Part shown: positions 1 to 8,417 of the stretch, piece after piece
How the letters are laid out: each line of letters opens with the position of its first letter
Position numbering within the stretch: position 1 is the first letter of the stretch
Origin: Perlabentimonas sp964490015
GTDB lineage: Bacteria; Bacteroidota; Bacteroidia; Bacteroidales; Tenuifilaceae
Length of the DNA: 64,000 bases
Direction of reading: 5' to 3'
NCBI GenBank assembly: GCA_964490015.1
Contig: CAZBBA010000002.1
Location: forward strand, 39,200-103,199
Notes under the pieces: model-generated
Seen by the model: only the letters and a program-made list of their open reading frames with translations
Told to the model about the DNA's origin: nothing
The model's database searches: none
Position numbers and translations under genes: made by a program

Positions 1-108
1 GGTATCGCTATACCTTTTTCTAACCATTGAACTTGAACACGATAGGGCTTGCTTCGATGTTCAAATTACGCTTAACAGTGGTGAGATTCTGCATTCTGTA
101 ACCCCCAT

Positions 109-116
109 TATTTTTG
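109..116 (+). promoter_or_regulatory. Putative Bacteroidota -7 promoter box
   Basis: TATTTTTG matches the TAnnTTTG -7 consensus and lies about 20 bases before the ATG at 136. No convincing -33 box is seen at the usual spacing. Bases 1-108 hold nothing else I can support. Confidence 0.45.
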
Positions 117-135
117 CACAAAACTAGAATCGATT

Positions 136-996
136 ATGAAGTCCCGAATCTACGTTACTATTATTACTTTTTCCTTACTCATTCCGCTTAGCTCATATTG
201 TAACAATGGCTTAATAAGGATTGAGCAGATTGGATATGGTTTTAACTTTGGCAACAGCTGGTCGAAACCCCAGCCATTGGGGACAAATATCGATTTCACT
301 AACTATATCCAAAGTAATGACATCGATAGCTGGGCAAGCCTTGGATTTGGATCGACAATTGGTTTTGGTAAAAATTTAAAGGTTGATTTCAAGGCCAGCT
401 ACAGCCCCGAAACTGCGTTAAATATGAAAGGTCAGATTGCCTACTTTATTGGCAATCACCTTGGTTTTATTGGAGGATACTCAACCTATAGTAACACCGT
501 TAACAATTATAGAGATTTCTTCGAGAGCCAGTCGAGCGAGTACATTCTTCTGGCAAACTCGTATCTATGCTTCGAGGGAATCCAGTTTTCGAATAGGGCT
601 TACTACCTGGGGCCAACCATAAACTACAACCTGGGATTAATAAACATTTCGGGCAGCGTGGCTTTGGGTTACGCCCAGAATTCGAGCTTCAGCACCACTA
701 TTGCTCAGAAAAGAGTTGATTCCAACTACCGCAGAGAGATGGTATACGATATAGTTACCTCACCTTATTTCGTGCTAATGCCCGAGGTTAAGTTTAGTGC
801 AGATATTTTTAGCTTCGATTTTTCCACCTTTGGGCTTGAAGCTTGCGTGTACGGCGAGTTTAGCAAGCGAAGCCTAAACTATATCCTCACCGAAAGTTCG
901 TGGACTAATACTCAACCTACGAGCCAAAAAGTTGAAAATCCAAAGCGGCTTACATCCCGATTAAACGTTGAAGCTTCGATGATTTGGAAATTCTAA
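136..996 (+). CDS. Putative outer-membrane beta-barrel-like protein
   Basis: The 286-residue product begins with a Sec signal peptide: basic MKSR, a hydrophobic stretch to about residue 20, then a likely cleavage near SYCNN. The rest is rich in alternating aromatic, polar and glycine residues, as in beta strands, and the chain ends in an aromatic residue (MIWKF), as outer-membrane barrels commonly do. There are no internal hydrophobic helices. I do not recognise a named family, so the barrel call is inferred from composition and ending. The next gene starts 12 bp downstream on the same strand, so the two are probably co-transcribed from the promoter near 109. Confidence 0.6.
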   Translation: MKSRIYVTIITFSLLIPLSSYCNNGLIRIEQIGYGFNFGNSWSKPQPLGTNIDFTNYIQSNDIDSWASLGFGSTIGFGKNLKVDFKASYSPETALNMKGQIAYFIGNHLGFIGGYSTYSNTVNNYRDFFESQSSEYILLANSYLCFEGIQFSNRAYYLGPTINYNLGLINISGSVALGYAQNSSFSTTIAQKRVDSNYRREMVYDIVTSPYFVLMPEVKFSADIFSFDFSTFGLEACVYGEFSKRSLNYILTESSWTNTQPTSQKVENPKRLTSRLNVEASMIWKF

Positions 997-1008
997 AGGA
1001 TCCTCAAA

Positions 1009-1923
1009 ATGCAAAACCTATTTTTTCAGAAAGAGATATCACCTCTAAAGGGAATACTCTTCTCCTTTTTACTGGCACTCTTTGGCTTTCTTTTCTTTTT
1101 TACCTTGGGGGAGTTAATCAAGGCTATTTTCTTTGGTGGGGTTGATGCCGATATCAGCACACAGGAAGGGCTAATGCTTATGCGCATATCTCAAGTTTTG
1201 CAGACCACTGGACTTTTTCTGTTTCCTGCTATACTTATACCGTTGTTTACAAGTTCATCGGCAACACGGTTTTTAGGGTTTAACACTATATCAACCTCAA
1301 AAATTATCCTATCAATCGCTATAATGGTTCTATTTATTCCAGGGGTAAATCTTATTGCTTCGCTCAATGCCATGATTCCAATGCCCAGCTGGATGCTCGA
1401 ATTGGAGCAGGCTGCATCGAGAATAATGAAAGCGATGCTTATAACCGATAATACCTGGTTTCTTATGGTAAACTTATTGGTTGTAGCAGTTCTCCCTGCA
1501 ATTGCCGAGGAACTATTCTTTAGAGGCTTAGTTCAGAAATATATGATAGGTTGGGTTGGCAAGCGGTTTTGGGGAATACTAATTACTGCAGCCATTTTTA
1601 GCGCAATCCACATGCAGTTTCAGGGATTTATTCCAAGGTTACTACTGGGAATGCTGTTCGGATATCTCTATGTGTGGAGTGGATCCATTTTGGCACCCAT
1701 TGCAGCGCACTTTGCCAACAACAGCACCGCTGTTTTTGTGTACTACCTTATTGGCAAAGGTGATATTCCCTCCAAAATTGACACAGTTGGGAATGCCAGT
1801 GGAGTTTGGCAAGTGGGAATATTCAGCTTAGCTGTATCGGGACTTCTTTTTTGGGTATTCTGGCGCGAGCGGGTTACACATCCAAATCCACAAGACTCCG
1901 CTCCAGCATCTGAAGGCCTTTGA
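1009..1923 (+). CDS. CPBP family intramembrane metalloprotease
   Basis: This 304-residue polytopic membrane protein carries the CPBP (CAAX protease and bacteriocin-processing, Abi) motifs: EELFFR near residues 167-172, a conserved His in FSAIHMQF near 201, and HFANN near 234. In the family the EE and His residues line an intramembrane metal site that cuts prenylated or other membrane substrates; the substrate here is unknown. Hydrophobic segments cover most of the protein except a charged C-terminal tail. It follows the outer-membrane-like gene by 12 bp. Its last 50 bases overlap the 3' end of the convergent gene at 1874-2608. Confidence 0.85.
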   Translation: MQNLFFQKEISPLKGILFSFLLALFGFLFFFTLGELIKAIFFGGVDADISTQEGLMLMRISQVLQTTGLFLFPAILIPLFTSSSATRFLGFNTISTSKIILSIAIMVLFIPGVNLIASLNAMIPMPSWMLELEQAASRIMKAMLITDNTWFLMVNLLVVAVLPAIAEELFFRGLVQKYMIGWVGKRFWGILITAAIFSAIHMQFQGFIPRLLLGMLFGYLYVWSGSILAPIAAHFANNSTAVFVYYLIGKGDIPSKIDTVGNASGVWQVGIFSLAVSGLLFWVFWRERVTHPNPQDSAPASEGL

Positions 1924-2608
1924 TCTCATTTTTACGGTAAACGTAGATCAAGCCATAGACTTGAGCTTGTTCCCTCCGCTCGTGATCGGGGAGATCCTTA
2001 AATTTCTCCTCCACTTCATTCCAAATATCGAGGATTATGGCATCGGCCTTTTTTCTAAGCTCATCGAGTTCGGCTTGACATCGCTGAGTATTCTGCTGCA
2101 GTATTCGCTGGTGGTTGAAACCCTCGGCAAAATTCTCGTACCTAACCTTTACAACTGCTATTGTAGGATTAGTAATAGGTGGCTGTCCCTTTGAGGTTCG
2201 CTCCGATTCTCCCTGAATTATCTTTTTGCCCCACTCCAGCAAATCTTTATCGGCCGTTAGGTTGGGCAGCTTTCGCTCATCGATATCCATTCCATACAGC
2301 TCACGCACCTTCTCGGGCAACTCTCCCCGCGAAATGGTCATATTCAGGACCTGTATGAAGTGCGACAGGTACAACCGTGCCTTGCGCGATACTGCCTGAT
2401 ACTCCTTATTCCTTTCTATCTGCTTATTGTACGCCGCCTTGTAGTTGGCCATCGATTTCTCGAAGCTGTTGATAAACAGATCGGCCTTGGCAAATGTACT
2501 TTGGGTAAATGCCATTTTAAACGGGGGCAGCTCACGGCCTTTCTTAACAGCTGCCTTTAGTGCCCTTAGTCTGGCACTGTCGGTGTTGGGTAAGCGTCGG
2601 TAAGGCAT
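1874..2608 (-). CDS. Conserved hypothetical helical protein
   Basis: The 244-residue product has no signal peptide or membrane segment and is highly charged, with long stretches predicted to be helical or coiled-coil (Lys/Glu/Gln-rich, for example around residues 55-90 and 170-210). I do not recognise a domain. The N-terminal half has an Asp-Glu-Arg-rich linker and the centre a Ser/Thr/Pro-rich loop (near SKGQPPITNP). It converges on the CPBP gene with a 50-bp coding overlap and has no terminator hairpin of its own. It looks like a real gene because the frame is long, codon use resembles the neighbours and the protein is compositionally coherent, but its function is unknown. Confidence 0.65.
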   Translation of the reverse strand: MPYRRLPNTDSARLRALKAAVKKGRELPPFKMAFTQSTFAKADLFINSFEKSMANYKAAYNKQIERNKEYQAVSRKARLYLSHFIQVLNMTISRGELPEKVRELYGMDIDERKLPNLTADKDLLEWGKKIIQGESERTSKGQPPITNPTIAVVKVRYENFAEGFNHQRILQQNTQRCQAELDELRKKADAIILDIWNEVEEKFKDLPDHERREQAQVYGLIYVYRKNEIKGLQMLERSLVDLDV

Positions 2609-2795
2609 GATAACGAGGAGTTTTTGGGTTGATGTTAAAAAGGTGTTGATAAAGTGCGAATATACATATTATTTTATACTAAAAAACAGTATTCGCAAAT
2701 TATTTCGTTTTTTTGGCTCCCTAATAATGAGATTGTTGTGAAGCGAAGACAACTCTAACGCTTCAAAACTCATGCAATTCGCTAAAAAACTCAAA

Positions 2796-2826
2796 TTTAG
2801 TGAGTAACAAAAAAGATATACTTTTG
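2796..2826 (+). promoter_or_regulatory. Promoter of kbl
   Basis: TACTTTTG at 2819-2826 matches the Bacteroidota -7 box. TTTA at 2796-2799 lies 19 bp upstream, as a near-match to the -33 box. Transcription would start near 2830, downstream of the GTG at 2800, so translation must start at the ATG at 2866. Confidence 0.65.
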
Positions 2827-2865
2827 CATTTACTATTACATCATAAACGAGCAAATCTACCTAAT

Positions 2866-4050
2866 ATGTACGGCAAAATAAAAGAGGACTTGCAAAAGCA
2901 GCTTCAGGGCATAAAGAACGATGGCCTATACAAAACCGAGCGCGTAATTGAAACACCTCAGGGCGTTGAGATTGAAACCAACGGCAAGCAGGTTTTAAAC
3001 TTCTGCGCCAACAACTACCTTGGTCTTTCAAACCATCCGCGTCTTGTTCAAGCAGCAAAGGATATCATGGACACCCACGGCTTTGGGGTTTCGTCTGTTC
3101 GCTTTATCTGCGGAACGCAGGACATTCACAAGGAACTTGAAAGGCGTATCTCGGAGTACTTTGGCACCGAGGACACAATCCTCTACATTGCAGCATTCGA
3201 CGCCAACGGGGGCGTTTTTGAGCCCATCCTGGGTGAGGAGGATGCCATTATATCCGACGCTCTAAACCATGCCTCAATAATTGACGGAGTTAGGCTATGC
3301 AAAGCCCAACGCTACCGCTACAACAATGCCGACATGGACGATCTCGAGCAACAACTAAAGTTAGCTCAGGCCCAGAGGTACAGGATAATTGTTACCGATG
3401 GAGTTTTCTCGATGGACGGAAACGTGGCTCCAATGGATAAAATAGTAGAGCTGGCCGAGAAATACGATGCCCTGGTAATGATCGACGAAAGCCACTCGGC
3501 TGGTGTTGTTGGCAAAACAGGCCGTGGGGTAACCGAGCAATTCAACATTAGGGGAAAAGCCGATATTATCACCGGAACACTAGGCAAAGCCTTTGGGGGT
3601 GGTTGCGGAGGATTTACCACTGGACGCAAGGAGATAATCGACATGCTTCGTCAGCGTTCGCGCCCATACCTTTTCTCCAACTCAATGCCTCCAGCAGTGG
3701 TTGGTGCAGGAATCGAGACTTTTAAAATGCTTGAGACCAGCAATGAGCTACACGATAACCTTGTTAACAATACTCTGTACTTTGTAAAAGGAATGCAGGT
3801 TGCTGGATTTGATATTAAACCAACCCAAAGCGCTATTGTGGCTGTTATGCTTTACGATGCTAAGCTATCGCAAACCATGGCAGCTGAACTGCTCGAGGAG
3901 GGTATCTACGTAATCGGATTCTACTTCCCAGTTGTGCCCAAGGAGCAAGCCCGCATCAGGGTTCAGGTATCGGCTGCGCACAGCAAGGAGCATCTGGATA
4001 AGTGCATTGCAGCATTTTCCAAGGTTGGTAAAAGGCTGGGGGTGATTTAA
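2866..4050 (+). CDS. kbl: Glycine C-acetyltransferase (2-amino-3-ketobutyrate CoA ligase)
   Basis: This PLP enzyme of the alpha-oxoamine synthase family interconverts glycine plus acetyl-CoA and 2-amino-3-ketobutyrate, the second step of threonine breakdown. The 394-residue protein shows the family features: NFCANNYLGL near the N-terminus, the IDESHSAG Asp/His that bind PLP, and the PLP lysine in TLGKAFGG near residue 241. I place the start at MYGKIKE because this matches the usual N-terminus and length and because a promoter lies at 2796-2826; the GTG at 2800 would lie before the transcript. No threonine dehydrogenase gene is adjacent. KBL and serine palmitoyltransferase are close relatives, so a sphingolipid role cannot be fully excluded, but sequence and length favour KBL. 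Confidence 0.9.
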   Translation: MYGKIKEDLQKQLQGIKNDGLYKTERVIETPQGVEIETNGKQVLNFCANNYLGLSNHPRLVQAAKDIMDTHGFGVSSVRFICGTQDIHKELERRISEYFGTEDTILYIAAFDANGGVFEPILGEEDAIISDALNHASIIDGVRLCKAQRYRYNNADMDDLEQQLKLAQAQRYRIIVTDGVFSMDGNVAPMDKIVELAEKYDALVMIDESHSAGVVGKTGRGVTEQFNIRGKADIITGTLGKAFGGGCGGFTTGRKEIIDMLRQRSRPYLFSNSMPPAVVGAGIETFKMLETSNELHDNLVNNTLYFVKGMQVAGFDIKPTQSAIVAVMLYDAKLSQTMAAELLEEGIYVIGFYFPVVPKEQARIRVQVSAAHSKEHLDKCIAAFSKVGKRLGVI

Positions 4051-4072
4051 CCTCATCGACAACAATAACCAT

Positions 4073-4108
4073 AGAAAAGCGAAAGTACAGAACCACTTTC
4101 GCTTTTCT
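4073..4108. terminator. Bidirectional terminator between kbl and wecB
   Basis: A perfect 14-bp inverted repeat (4073-4086 and 4095-4108) with an 8-base loop lies between two convergent genes. The stem has A-rich and T-rich ends, so it can serve both strands. Confidence 0.8.
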
Positions 4109-4136
4109 AATTATTGAGCATTTCCTAGGGAAATAT

Positions 4137-5207
4137 TTAGAATAACTTTATCGTTTCGGCAATTTGCGCAGATGCATTACCCAAACCGTAAAGCGATGCG
4201 CTGAAATCGGGATGGGATTTCACCATCTTCCTGTAACAATCAACGATTTTTTCACTATCAGAACCGGCCAAAACATTATACCCTCCCTCAACAAGCTCAA
4301 TCCACTCGGTTTCGGCACGAAGGGTTACGCAGCTCTTCTCGAAGAAAAAGGCCTCCTTCTGCAGGCCGCCGCTGTCGGTAATCACCAGGGAACAATGCTT
4401 AAGCAGTTCAACAATATCAAAATAACCAACAGGTGGAATAGTTGTGAAATTCACCTTTATCCCGCTTCCATCGATTATCTTCTTTGTTCGAGGATGAAGA
4501 GGGACAATCACCTGTCTTTCGACATGAATGGCATTAAGTGCATCGATAATCCCATTAAGGTTTTTAGGATTATCTGTATTCTCCTGTCTGTGCACAGTAG
4601 CTAGCACAAAGTTAGGTTCCAGTTCTAGGGTTCTAACAATTTTCGATTTTTGTGCTGACCGCTCGCTATAGTAAAGTGCTGCGTCGAGCATTACATCACC
4701 CACTTTAAAAATTGTGCACTTAAACTTATCGAAACCCTCGGCCTTTAGATTTTCTGCTGCCACCCTGGTAGGGCAAAACAGCAGCGTCGAAATCCTATCG
4801 GTGAGTATGCGGTTGGTCTCCTCGGGCATGGCCATATTGAACGATCGAAGTCCAGCCTCTACGTGTGCCACGGGAATACCCAGCTTTTGAGCGGCAAGCG
4901 CACCCGCTAGGGTTGAGTTGGTATCGCCATACACCAGCACAGCCTTGGGTTTTTCGACAAATAAAACCTTTTCGATGGCCTCCAGCATTCGACCGGTCAT
5001 GGCGCCGTGCGACAGGCTATTGATCTCGAGGTTATAGTCGGGTACGGGAATCTCCATCTCCTCGAAAAACACCTGCGACATGTTGTAGTCGAAATGCTGA
5101 CCCGTATGAACAATAATCTCTTTAACTCCAGCACATTTAAGCGCACGACTAACCGTTCCGGCTTTTACGAACTGAGGGCGAGCTCCAATAATTGTGACTA
5201 CACTCAT
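4137..5207 (-). CDS. wecB: UDP-N-acetylglucosamine 2-epimerase (non-hydrolysing)
   Basis: The 356-residue enzyme converts UDP-GlcNAc to UDP-ManNAc for surface polysaccharides. It has the typical N-terminus (IIGARPQFVKA), the HTGQHFDYNMS segment, GDTNSTLAGA and HVEAGLRS for nucleotide-sugar binding, and the C-terminal TDSGGLQKEA motif. Length is normal for the family. A glycosyltransferase gene ends 45 bp upstream on the same strand, which suggests a two-gene glycan operon. Other ManNAc-pathway genes such as a UDP-ManNAc dehydrogenase are not in this window. Confidence 0.92.
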   Translation of the reverse strand: MSVVTIIGARPQFVKAGTVSRALKCAGVKEIIVHTGQHFDYNMSQVFFEEMEIPVPDYNLEINSLSHGAMTGRMLEAIEKVLFVEKPKAVLVYGDTNSTLAGALAAQKLGIPVAHVEAGLRSFNMAMPEETNRILTDRISTLLFCPTRVAAENLKAEGFDKFKCTIFKVGDVMLDAALYYSERSAQKSKIVRTLELEPNFVLATVHRQENTDNPKNLNGIIDALNAIHVERQVIVPLHPRTKKIIDGSGIKVNFTTIPPVGYFDIVELLKHCSLVITDSGGLQKEAFFFEKSCVTLRAETEWIELVEGGYNVLAGSDSEKIVDCYRKMVKSHPDFSASLYGLGNASAQIAETIKLF

Positions 5208-5252
5208 AGCTAATAAGATTTTAAACGATCAAGCAGAGATTATTACCCAAAT

Positions 5253-6548
5253 TTAGGAAAGCGAATTGAGTAATTCAGCCAGTCTGCCCGTTAAATTTCG
5301 GCGGCTATAGGGTGAGGAGTCCACATTTTTGTAGAAAGGGAATCCGTTTGCATGCTCACTCCACAACCAAGTAAGCTTATTCTCGATATCGTTATAGTTT
5401 GAAAAGTCGGCAAGTATTCCCGCTTGGGTGGCGTTAAGCAACTTTTCAACATCGCCCTCGGTGGGGCCAACGGCAAATATGGGCCGTTTAGCTGCAAGAT
5501 ACTCAAAGATTTTACCGGTGAGTATGCCCTTGGCATTGGGTGAATTATTAACAAGTAGTAGCAATACCCGCGAACGCTGCATTAGCTCCACGCTTTGGCG
5601 ATGACTCAAGTAGCCAAAATGTTTGCAATAACGGGTTAGCCCATACTCTTGAAGCTGATCAAGAACTAGCTTATCTACATTTCCTACCAGATGAATCCTC
5701 AACTGCTCAGCAAAGTTAATATCAACCTCAAGCAGATGATTAAGCGCCTTCCACAAAAACTCGCTATTCCGGTTTGGTGGAATTGTGCCCAAATGTGTAA
5801 TGGTAAATAAGCTATCGGGGGGAAAGGATTGCTTTGGGAAATCGGCCTCATCAAAGCCATTGGTAATTACCTGAACCTTGCGGTTGCTCATCCGCTTAAA
5901 CTCTTCCTGCATCTGCGAACCAACAACTACAACTCTATCGGCATTTTTCAGCACCTCCTGTTCGAACTTGTGATGCTTTTTTAGTGCGAAGGCGGCTAAG
6001 GGTAAATCGGCAAAGTAATCAATATTGGTCCAAGGATCACGAAAATCGGCCAACCATTTCACTCCGAGCTTGCGTTTTAGTCCAAGGGCAATAAGATGCA
6101 TGCTATGGGGCGGACCCGTTGAGACCACGGCATCTACTGGATGTCTCTTTAAGTATTGAGCCAAAAACCTAACCGATGGTTGAATCCAAAACATACGTGC
6201 ATCCGGAATAAAAAGGTTTGCCCTTATCCAAAGGGCGATGCGACCCAAAATACCTTTTGAGTGACCCCCTTCGGAGGTAAAACCTACCCCCAATTTTCCC
6301 CTTTGGCGAGTAAACAAACGAAAAAACGTGTAGGGTTCCAGTATCTTTAGTCTAATCACCTCAACACCCTCGGGGATATCTGCCATCAAGGAATCGTCTA
6401 CCTGTGCAAGTTCAGGGTTCTGCGGCGTGTAAATAACCGGCTCCCAACCAAACTCGCGAAGGTACTTGGAGAACTTAAGCCAACGCTGAACGCCACTCCC
6501 GCCTGCAGGAGGCCAATAGTAGGTTATTATTAGCAGGCGTTTGGACAT
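5253..6548 (-). CDS. GT4-like glycosyltransferase
   Basis: The 431-residue protein starts with the GT-B acceptor-domain signature LLIITYYWPPAGGSGVQRW. Its C-terminal half has a Rossmann-like nucleotide-sugar domain, including THLGTIPPNRN and the conserved Glu segment GKIFEYLAAKRPIFAVGPTEG. This fits the GT4 superfamily of retaining transferases that use nucleotide sugars at the cytoplasmic face. Donor and acceptor cannot be read from sequence. It precedes wecB in the same direction with a 45-bp gap, so the pair probably contributes to one surface polysaccharide. Confidence 0.85.
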   Translation of the reverse strand: MSKRLLIITYYWPPAGGSGVQRWLKFSKYLREFGWEPVIYTPQNPELAQVDDSLMADIPEGVEVIRLKILEPYTFFRLFTRQRGKLGVGFTSEGGHSKGILGRIALWIRANLFIPDARMFWIQPSVRFLAQYLKRHPVDAVVSTGPPHSMHLIALGLKRKLGVKWLADFRDPWTNIDYFADLPLAAFALKKHHKFEQEVLKNADRVVVVGSQMQEEFKRMSNRKVQVITNGFDEADFPKQSFPPDSLFTITHLGTIPPNRNSEFLWKALNHLLEVDINFAEQLRIHLVGNVDKLVLDQLQEYGLTRYCKHFGYLSHRQSVELMQRSRVLLLLVNNSPNAKGILTGKIFEYLAAKRPIFAVGPTEGDVEKLLNATQAGILADFSNYNDIENKLTWLWSEHANGFPFYKNVDSSPYSRRNLTGRLAELLNSLS

Positions 6549-6565
6549 AAAAAAATGAGGTTAAA

Positions 6566-6632
6566 AGTTTAAGGTTGAGAGTTTTTTTGGGTTTAGAGTT
6601 TAGAGTTATTGTATAACCTTGAACCTTAAACT
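6566..6632. repeat. Intergenic inverted and direct repeats
   Basis: An exact 11-bp inverted repeat (AGTTTAAGGTT at 6566-6576, AACCTTAAACT at 6622-6632) encloses a short direct repeat of GTTTAGA near 6591-6605. It lies between glyQS and the glycosyltransferase. No function is evident. Confidence 0.5.
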
Positions 6633-6701
6633 ATAATCCTTGAACTCACCCACCCTGTTTGCCTACAAAAGGCAGGGCAAGGGGCGTGCAGGCGCAAAAC
6701 T

Positions 6702-8252
6702 CTATATTTTCCTTAAAAGATTCTTCATACTCACCTTATCCTCCATAATCTCGCGGAGGCGCGATGCATCAACCCGCTCCTGTTCCATGGTATCGCGGTG
6801 GCGAATGGTAACAGTATTGTCCTCTAGCGACTGATGATCGACTGTTATGCAGAAGGGCGTTCCAATGGCATCGTGTCGACGGTAACGCTTACCAATGCTA
6901 TCCTTCTCCTCGTACTGGCACTTGAAATCGATTTTCAGATCGTCCATAATCTGGCGAGCCTTCTCGGGCAAACCATCCTTTTTAACCAGCGGGAAAACTG
7001 CGAGTTTAACTGGAGCCAGTGCTGGAGGTATGCGAAGAACAACGCGTTCATCAAGGCTGCCATCCTCTTTGGTTATCTTCTCCTCGGTATATGCCGATGA
7101 GAGGATTAGCAGGAAAGTTCGGTCGAGACCAATGGAAGTTTCCACCACGTAGGGCACATAGTTGGAGTTGCTTTCGGGATCGAAGTATTGCAACTTCTTC
7201 CCAGACAACTTCTGGTGACTTCCCAAATCGAAATCGGTGCGTGAGTGAATTCCCTCAACCTCCTTGAACCCGAAGGGGAAGCTAAACTCGATATCAGTTG
7301 CCGCATTGGCGTAATGAGCCAGCTTGTCGTGATCGTGAAAACGATACTTGTGATCGCCTAAGCCTAAGGCTTTATGCCAGCGCAAACGCTTTTCCTTCCA
7401 GAACTCGAACCACTGCATCTCCTCGCCCGGGCGAACAAAGAACTGCATCTCCATCTGCTCAAACTCCTTCATGCGGAAGATAAACTGACGAGCCACAATC
7501 TCGTTACGGAATGCTTTCCCAATCTGTGCAATCCCAAATGGCAACTTCATGCGTCCCGTTTTTTGCACATTTAGATAGTTCACAAATATTCCCTGAGCTG
7601 TTTCGGGACGAAGGTAAACAATGCTGGCATCCTCGCTAACGGAACCCATCTTAGTGTCGAACATTAGGTTGAACTGGCGCACATCGGTCCAGTTGCGCGA
7701 ACCCGAAATGGGACAAACAATTTCGCAGTCCTCAATTATCTTCTTTACCTCAGGCAAATCATTAGCATCTAAAGCCTTTACCATCCGCTCGCGAACAACA
7801 TTAATTTTTCCCTGAACCTCAAGCACGCGTGCGTTGGTTTGCTTAAACATCTCCTCGTTAAAGCTTTCGCCAAATCGTTTAGCGGCTTTTTCTACCTCCT
7901 TTGCAATTTTCTCCTCCTGCTTGGCCATCCACTCCTCAATAAGCACATCGGCACGGTAACGTTTCTTGCTATCCTTATTATCGATAAGAGGATCGTTAAA
8001 AGCACCCACGTGGCCGGAGGCAACCCACACCTGTGGATGCATAAAGATTGCCGAATCGATACCTACAATATTCTCGTTAAGTCGAGTCATTGAGTCCCAC
8101 CAGTACTGGCGGATATTATTTTTAAGCTCTACTCCATTCTGCCCATAATCGTAAACAGCGCTAAGGCCATCGTAAATCTCGCTGCTTTGGAAAACAAAAC
8201 CATACTCCTTACAGTGAGCAATAAGCTTCTTGAAAAGTTCCTCTTGAGTCAT
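6702..8252 (-). CDS. glyQS: Glycine--tRNA ligase (single-chain, class II)
   Basis: This 516-residue dimer-type glycyl-tRNA synthetase charges tRNA-Gly in the cytoplasm. It shows class II motif 2 (AFRNEIVARQFIFRMKEFEQME region), the acidic strip typical of GlyRS, motif 3 (ETSIGLDRTFL) and a C-terminal anticodon-binding domain from about residue 410. Length fits the bacterial alpha2 form rather than the two-gene alpha/beta form. I see no T-box leader upstream. The gene has its own likely -7 box at 8310-8317 and follows a terminator for the upstream capA-like gene. Confidence 0.95.
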   Translation of the reverse strand: MTQEELFKKLIAHCKEYGFVFQSSEIYDGLSAVYDYGQNGVELKNNIRQYWWDSMTRLNENIVGIDSAIFMHPQVWVASGHVGAFNDPLIDNKDSKKRYRADVLIEEWMAKQEEKIAKEVEKAAKRFGESFNEEMFKQTNARVLEVQGKINVVRERMVKALDANDLPEVKKIIEDCEIVCPISGSRNWTDVRQFNLMFDTKMGSVSEDASIVYLRPETAQGIFVNYLNVQKTGRMKLPFGIAQIGKAFRNEIVARQFIFRMKEFEQMEMQFFVRPGEEMQWFEFWKEKRLRWHKALGLGDHKYRFHDHDKLAHYANAATDIEFSFPFGFKEVEGIHSRTDFDLGSHQKLSGKKLQYFDPESNSNYVPYVVETSIGLDRTFLLILSSAYTEEKITKEDGSLDERVVLRIPPALAPVKLAVFPLVKKDGLPEKARQIMDDLKIDFKCQYEEKDSIGKRYRRHDAIGTPFCITVDHQSLEDNTVTIRHRDTMEQERVDASRLREIMEDKVSMKNLLRKI

Positions 8253-8309
8253 TTGAAATATCTTTATTACTGATTACTAAATTGATTCATGTTATAAAAA
8301 AAGCAACTG

Positions 8310-8317
8310 CAAAAATA
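8310..8317 (-). promoter_or_regulatory. Putative -7 promoter box of glyQS
   Basis: On the minus strand this reads TATTTTTG, a full match to TAnnTTTG, 57 bases before the glyQS ATG. No clear -33 box was found at the standard spacing. Confidence 0.4.
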
Positions 8318-8360
8318 GTGTATTTAAACAAATTACGGCTAGCATTGGATAAGATACACT

Positions 8361-8390
8361 AAAAAAAGGGGCAACGATTCGTAGTGCCCC
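8361..8390 (-). terminator. Rho-independent terminator after the CapA-like gene
   Basis: On the minus strand a GGGGCA/TGCCCC stem (8390-8385 and 8373-8368) is followed by seven Ts (8367-8361), 28 bp after the CapA-like stop codon. Confidence 0.85.
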
Positions 8391-8417
8391 ATGAAACGGA
8401 TGGGAAATAAAAAGAGA

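Noticed and set aside
1..108. Short minus-strand frames near the left edge
   Set aside because: About 24 codons or cut by the edge, with no domain or promoter to support them.
2800..2865. GTG start for kbl
   Set aside because: The promoter -7 box at 2819-2826 lies inside this extension and the added residues do not fit the family.
6633..6701. Possible terminator for glyQS
   Set aside because: A small GCCT/AGGC hairpin exists but no T run follows on the minus strand.
8253..8309. T-box or glycine-responsive leader before glyQS
   Set aside because: No T-box sequence, antiterminator or glycine aptamer core was recognised.
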